From Paenibacillus dauci (GTDB lineage Bacteria; Bacillota; Bacilli; Paenibacillales; Paenibacillaceae): 64,000 bases of DNA. The stretch is taken from assembly GCF_000971985.1 (NCBI RefSeq), contig NZ_LAQQ01000001.1:1302001-1366000 (forward strand), in the 5' to 3' direction. Positions 60,887 through 64,000 of the stretch are shown one piece after another. Position 1 is the stretch's first letter. Each line of letters starts with the position of its first letter. The notes under the pieces are model-generated. The model made no database searches, had not been told where the DNA came from, and saw only the letters and a list, made by a program, of their open reading frames with translations. The translations under genes and the position numbers were made by a program.

Positions 60887-61093
60887 TTGGAGCATCGTCC
60901 CAAGTATCCTTTATGATTGCTATAGCTACTCTGATGATTCCTTTATTAGTCCTTTTTTGAGGATACTTGTTCTAACTATTTGTATCACACAGATCAATAG
61001 AAGAATCGTACATTTATTTCAATTGGACGATGCGAATTCAAGAAATCATGGTAAAGAGTATAATAACTATTATTTATTCAGGAGGTTAGACAC

Positions 61094-62425
61094 ATGGCTG
61101 GAGAACAGATTGTATTAAATCAGGGACAAAACGCCAATATACCATCCGGCAGTATGCTAGACGTGGTTATACAATGTAGTGCTTCCCCTTCTTCACTGGA
61201 TATCAGCTGCTTTATGGTCAATGAGGATGGCAAGGTTCCTTCCGACGAGTATTTTATTTTTTATAATCAGAATGTAGATCCTCACCAGTGTGTTCAACTG
61301 GTACAGGCAGATGGACAGCGCTCCCGGTTTCAACTGGATCTGAACAGACTCCAGCAGGCTCCTGTCAGCAAATGTGTATTTACGGCTACCCTTGAGGGTG
61401 CAGGTACCTTTGCAGAGGTGAGCAATTGTCAGGCTGTGCTACAAATAAATGGACAGCAAATTACATATACCCTATCCGAGGTGACCGCAGAAACGGCACT
61501 GATTTTAATCGAGATCTATAAGTATAAAGATACATTCAAAGTCCGGGCGATTGGTCGTGGCTTCTTCGGTGGACTGCAGCCACTAGCCGAGTCATTTGGC
61601 GTAGAGATCGAGAGCAGTGATGCTTCGGCTGATGAAGCAGAGAGCTCAAGCGCAACAAATTCCGCCACACAAACAACAGCTTCCACCCCTGCTGCTGTAT
61701 CTGCATCTACAGATTCAACCGCTGCCGAACCTCCAGGTCCCAAACTAACGACATCGCTGACCAAGATCGATCTGCTCAAAAAGAAAGTCACCCTGTCTCT
61801 CCAAAAGAAAAACGTAGCACCAATCCAGGCACGGGTAGCTGTTGTATTCGATGCTTCCGGTTCCATGTACTCCCTTTACAAAAAAGGGATTGTACAGGAA
61901 GCTTTTGAACGTGTACTGGCGATTGCAGCTGCTTTTGATGATAATGGAGAATTGGATGTATGGTTTTTTGCTAAAGATTTTTTGCGTGCACGAAGCGTAC
62001 GTGCAGAGGATTATGAGAATTATGTGGAACGTGCCTACAAGCTGGGTAGCAAAGGCGGAACCAATAACGAGCCGCCCGTGATGGAGGACGTGATCCGCAA
62101 ATATACCAAAGAAGAACCCAATGTACGCATACCTACCTATATTATCTTTTTCAGCGATGGTGGTGTCAGCAGTAAGAGCAAAATTGCCAAGCTGATCATC
62201 GACAGCTCTCGCTACAATCTGTTCTGGCAGTTTGTTGGACTGGGCAATGCCAACTATGGCGTGCTGCGCGAACTGGATGAACTCAAAGGCCGTTTCGTAG
62301 ATAATGCGAATTTCTTTGAACTGGACGATATCTCTAAAGTCAGTGACGAGGAACTATATGATCGGCTACTGAGTGAATTCCCAAGCTGGATCGAGGAAGC
62401 AAAGCGCAAAAGTATACTTGCCTGA
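61094..62425 (+). CDS. TerD-VWA fusion protein (TerF-like)
   Basis: A 443-residue protein. Residues 1-170 are a TerD-like domain (EQIVLNQGQNANIPSG, CFMVNEDGKVPSDEYFIFYN, TFAEVSNCQAVLQINGQQIT). A Ser/Thr/Ala linker follows (residues about 175-220), then a von Willebrand A domain with MIDAS VVFDASGSMYSLYKKG and IFFSDGGVSSKSKI. The arrangement is that of TerF-type proteins of the tellurium/stress-resistance (ter) module. No other ter gene is next to it. Starts after AGGAGG. Confidence 0.85.
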   Translation: MAGEQIVLNQGQNANIPSGSMLDVVIQCSASPSSLDISCFMVNEDGKVPSDEYFIFYNQNVDPHQCVQLVQADGQRSRFQLDLNRLQQAPVSKCVFTATLEGAGTFAEVSNCQAVLQINGQQITYTLSEVTAETALILIEIYKYKDTFKVRAIGRGFFGGLQPLAESFGVEIESSDASADEAESSSATNSATQTTASTPAAVSASTDSTAAEPPGPKLTTSLTKIDLLKKKVTLSLQKKNVAPIQARVAVVFDASGSMYSLYKKGIVQEAFERVLAIAAAFDDNGELDVWFFAKDFLRARSVRAEDYENYVERAYKLGSKGGTNNEPPVMEDVIRKYTKEEPNVRIPTYIIFFSDGGVSSKSKIAKLIIDSSRYNLFWQFVGLGNANYGVLRELDELKGRFVDNANFFELDDISKVSDEELYDRLLSEFPSWIEEAKRKSILA

Positions 62426-62468
62426 CGGAATAATACAATGAACATTATTAAATAATTGCATCATAAAC

Positions 62469-62503
62469 AGGGCGCTGCCAGAAAAAGGTAGCGTCCCTTT
62501 TTT
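62469..62503. terminator. Intrinsic terminator
   Basis: AGGGCGCTGCC, a short A-rich loop, GGTAGCGTCCCTTTTTT. It ends transcription of the TerD-VWA gene and lies just before the convergent gene at 62532. Confidence 0.8.
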
Positions 62504-62531
62504 ATAATTACAGTCCCTATACCCGTGCTCG

Positions 62532-63602
62532 CTACTGAACAGGAAACGTGTCCCACCAACTGGTTCTACCCTGCTCATATTCTTCCAGTGCATCTTTCTT
62601 GTTATGATATATCATTCGCTGACGAAGCTGCTGCATCTTTTTGGGTGTTTTCAGTTTGGCATAGACGCGCTGGAGCGATGGATTGCGCAGCAGCGGTTCG
62701 TAAGCCTCTACCTTCATCTCCCATGCTTCGCGGTGGGTGAATTCGATTAGAGCCGGAGCATACTCCAGTGTGCTAATATCCCGCAGTCCTTTCATATTTT
62801 CCAGCGCCACCTTGCGCAAGTAATGCAGACCGGACAAGGATGGCAGCGCATAAATATGAGGCAGTGCCTGGAGAAACAGATACTGCAGCCCTGTCAGTGA
62901 AGAAATTACAGAGATATCTTCCAGTCCCTTGATCTGCGACAGCTCCAGATACCGGATCGATTGATTGTTATCCAGCGCACTCAAATCCCGTATTCCGCCA
63001 AGGCGAATAATAAGCTGATCCAGGTTGGACAAGGGCTGCACAAACTGTAAATCAGAGACGGTAATTGATTGTAAAGTCAGCTGCTTTAATTGAGATAATT
63101 GACTGATCACCTCGATACCTTTGTGATGTCCCTCGATATGCAGATGATGCAGCTGCTGGAATCTCGCCAGCACTTGCAGGTCGGGTCTGCGGGACTGCGT
63201 ACGCCCGATATGCAGATGCTCCAGTGCCAATGGAATCCGCTCCAGGATATCCAGATCAGTCAGTTGTGTCAGAGACAGCTGCAGCTGTACCAGCTTTGGC
63301 AGTGCAGCCACTGCGTCCAGATGTTGGAATTCTCCTTCACATTCCACTGACAGTCGGGTTAGCTGTGGCAGAATCTCCAGAACACCCAGATCACATACCG
63401 AGTCATAAAATCCGTATAGACGCAGCAGAATATCCTGTCTTACTGGGAACAGGTGCTCATTCAGCAGTTTCCAGGCTGCCGGTTCGAGCACTTCTGCACA
63501 CTGGATGATACGAAGATCCGGGCTGGCAGCCAGCTGCTGTACTTCTTCCAGGGTCAATGTGTGCTCTATCTGCACCAGATGGTCATGAATCTTCTGATAC
63601 AT
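62532..63602 (-). CDS. Leucine-rich-repeat protein
   Basis: A 356-residue protein. From about residue 80 to 300 there are LRR units of about 22 residues: LDAVAALPKLVQLQLSLTQL, RFQQLHHLHIEGHHK, LSQLKQLTLQSITVSDLQ, LSQIKGLEDISVISSLTGLQ. The N-terminal 75 residues and the basic C-terminus are not repeats. No signal peptide; probably a cytosolic protein-binding scaffold. Converges with the TerD-VWA gene. Confidence 0.8.
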   Translation of the reverse strand: MYQKIHDHLVQIEHTLTLEEVQQLAASPDLRIIQCAEVLEPAAWKLLNEHLFPVRQDILLRLYGFYDSVCDLGVLEILPQLTRLSVECEGEFQHLDAVAALPKLVQLQLSLTQLTDLDILERIPLALEHLHIGRTQSRRPDLQVLARFQQLHHLHIEGHHKGIEVISQLSQLKQLTLQSITVSDLQFVQPLSNLDQLIIRLGGIRDLSALDNNQSIRYLELSQIKGLEDISVISSLTGLQYLFLQALPHIYALPSLSGLHYLRKVALENMKGLRDISTLEYAPALIEFTHREAWEMKVEAYEPLLRNPSLQRVYAKLKTPKKMQQLRQRMIYHNKKDALEEYEQGRTSWWDTFPVQ

Positions 63603-63643
63603 AATCGATGTCTGCCTCCTTTCCTGTTCCTCTATCCGAGAAG

Positions 63644-64000
63644 TTAAAATACAACCGAATTTACTGCTGCCTGGGCAGTCTGCACCAGTGCTGCATACAA
63701 ACGGGCGGAGTATTGGTTGTATTCCTCATATCTTCCGTGAGCATGCGCAGAAGCAGGCGGATCGTCGTTCCACGAACCCATCGCGCCAAATACCCATGTT
63801 TTGTAGACTGCATTCAGCAGACGCACTGCTTCTTCGCTGTAGACATCCGGCAGTTTGAATACAAGACGTGGCATATCGGCTGTTCCATCGAGAATAGCAA
63901 TCGCAGGGTCAAAAAAGTTCTTTTTCCAAAAGGATTGTTCAATCTCCTCCGCCAATCGGGCAATTTGTTCCAGCGCACTTCTGAACTGTATCCTGACTTC
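63644..64000 (-). CDS. Hypothetical protein, 5' end beyond the window
   Basis: The frame is open from 63644 to the right edge of the window (EVRIQFRSALEQIARLAEEI, then FKLPDVYSEEAVRLLNAVYK, VFGAMGSWNDDPPASAHAHG). The start lies outside. GSWNDDPPASAHAHGRYEEY and the C-terminal AALVQTAQAAVNSVVF suggest a small alpha/beta protein. The minus direction is shared with the LRR gene, 41 bases downstream. Confidence 0.6.
   Translation of the reverse strand, partial: EVRIQFRSALEQIARLAEEIEQSFWKKNFFDPAIAILDGTADMPRLVFKLPDVYSEEAVRLLNAVYKTWVFGAMGSWNDDPPASAHAHGRYEEYNQYSARLYAALVQTAQAAVNSVVF

Overview
The window looks like a chromosomal segment of a low-to-moderate GC Bacillota, most likely Paenibacillus or a close relative. 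This rests on strong GGAGG-type ribosome binding sites, an AraC regulator fused to a siderophore-binding domain (Btr type), Fur boxes upstream of lipoprotein siderophore receptors, and many small single-domain genes typical of that genus. No rRNA, tRNA or CRISPR array was seen. The organism is inferred from gene content, not from a marker gene.

Layout. 1-13.4 kb: mostly minus-strand small genes (cupins, pentapeptide-like protein, P-loop kinase, isochorismatase, GrpB, ankyrin protein, DUF4303, GNATs, ATP-grasp, NUDIX, histidine phosphatase), with one plus-strand membrane-anchored lipase-like hydrolase. 13.6-17.2 kb: a Fur-boxed three-gene iron operon (siderophore-binding lipoprotein, FhuF-like protein, AraC-binding protein fusion). 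17.5-22.9 kb: more single minus-strand genes (GNAT, chloramphenicol-phosphotransferase-like, HIT, LprI-like lipoprotein, nucleotidyltransferase, beta-lactamase-fold protein).

22.9-39.0 kb: the main discovery. This AT-rich stretch is an integron-like gene cassette array. At least 15 related palindromic elements (about 97-99 bp when intact) separate minus-strand genes, usually one gene per interval. Each has attC architecture: 8-base outer core boxes, a conserved TATTCACG/CGTGAATA inner stem, and three short internal hairpins that vary by compensatory change. In the six cassettes nearest the right end, the core box starting each cassette is an exact reverse complement of the core box starting that cassette's own attC, as expected if each was once a circle inserted at G|TT. 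A single half-site (attI-like) lies at 38.51 kb. Just upstream, on the same strand, is the decayed C-terminal end of a tyrosine recombinase. It ends in the SPLD-type tail of integron integrases but appears to lack their characteristic internal insertion. Cassettes near this end are pristine and those farther left decay progressively, so insertion was probably polar. The six youngest carry two HNH nucleases, two PD-(D/E)XK nucleases (one frameshifted), a DUF429 (RNase H-like) protein and a GNAT broken by a stop. This nuclease-rich cargo suggests phage or plasmid defence.

39.3-44.8 kb: further minus-strand small genes, including an AAC(6')-like acetyltransferase, a P-loop kinase and a deleted duplicate of it. 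45-64 kb: higher-GC, housekeeping-like chromosome: SstT serine/threonine transporter, secreted lipoprotein and beta-propeller proteins, a second Fur-boxed siderophore receptor, a divergent LacI regulator/2,3-butanediol dehydrogenase pair with an operator palindrome, a VanZ-like membrane protein, amidohydrolase, GNAT, DUF2625, SMI1/KNR4-like, DUF1697, a TerD-VWA fusion and a leucine-rich-repeat protein. Several intrinsic terminators punctuate this part.
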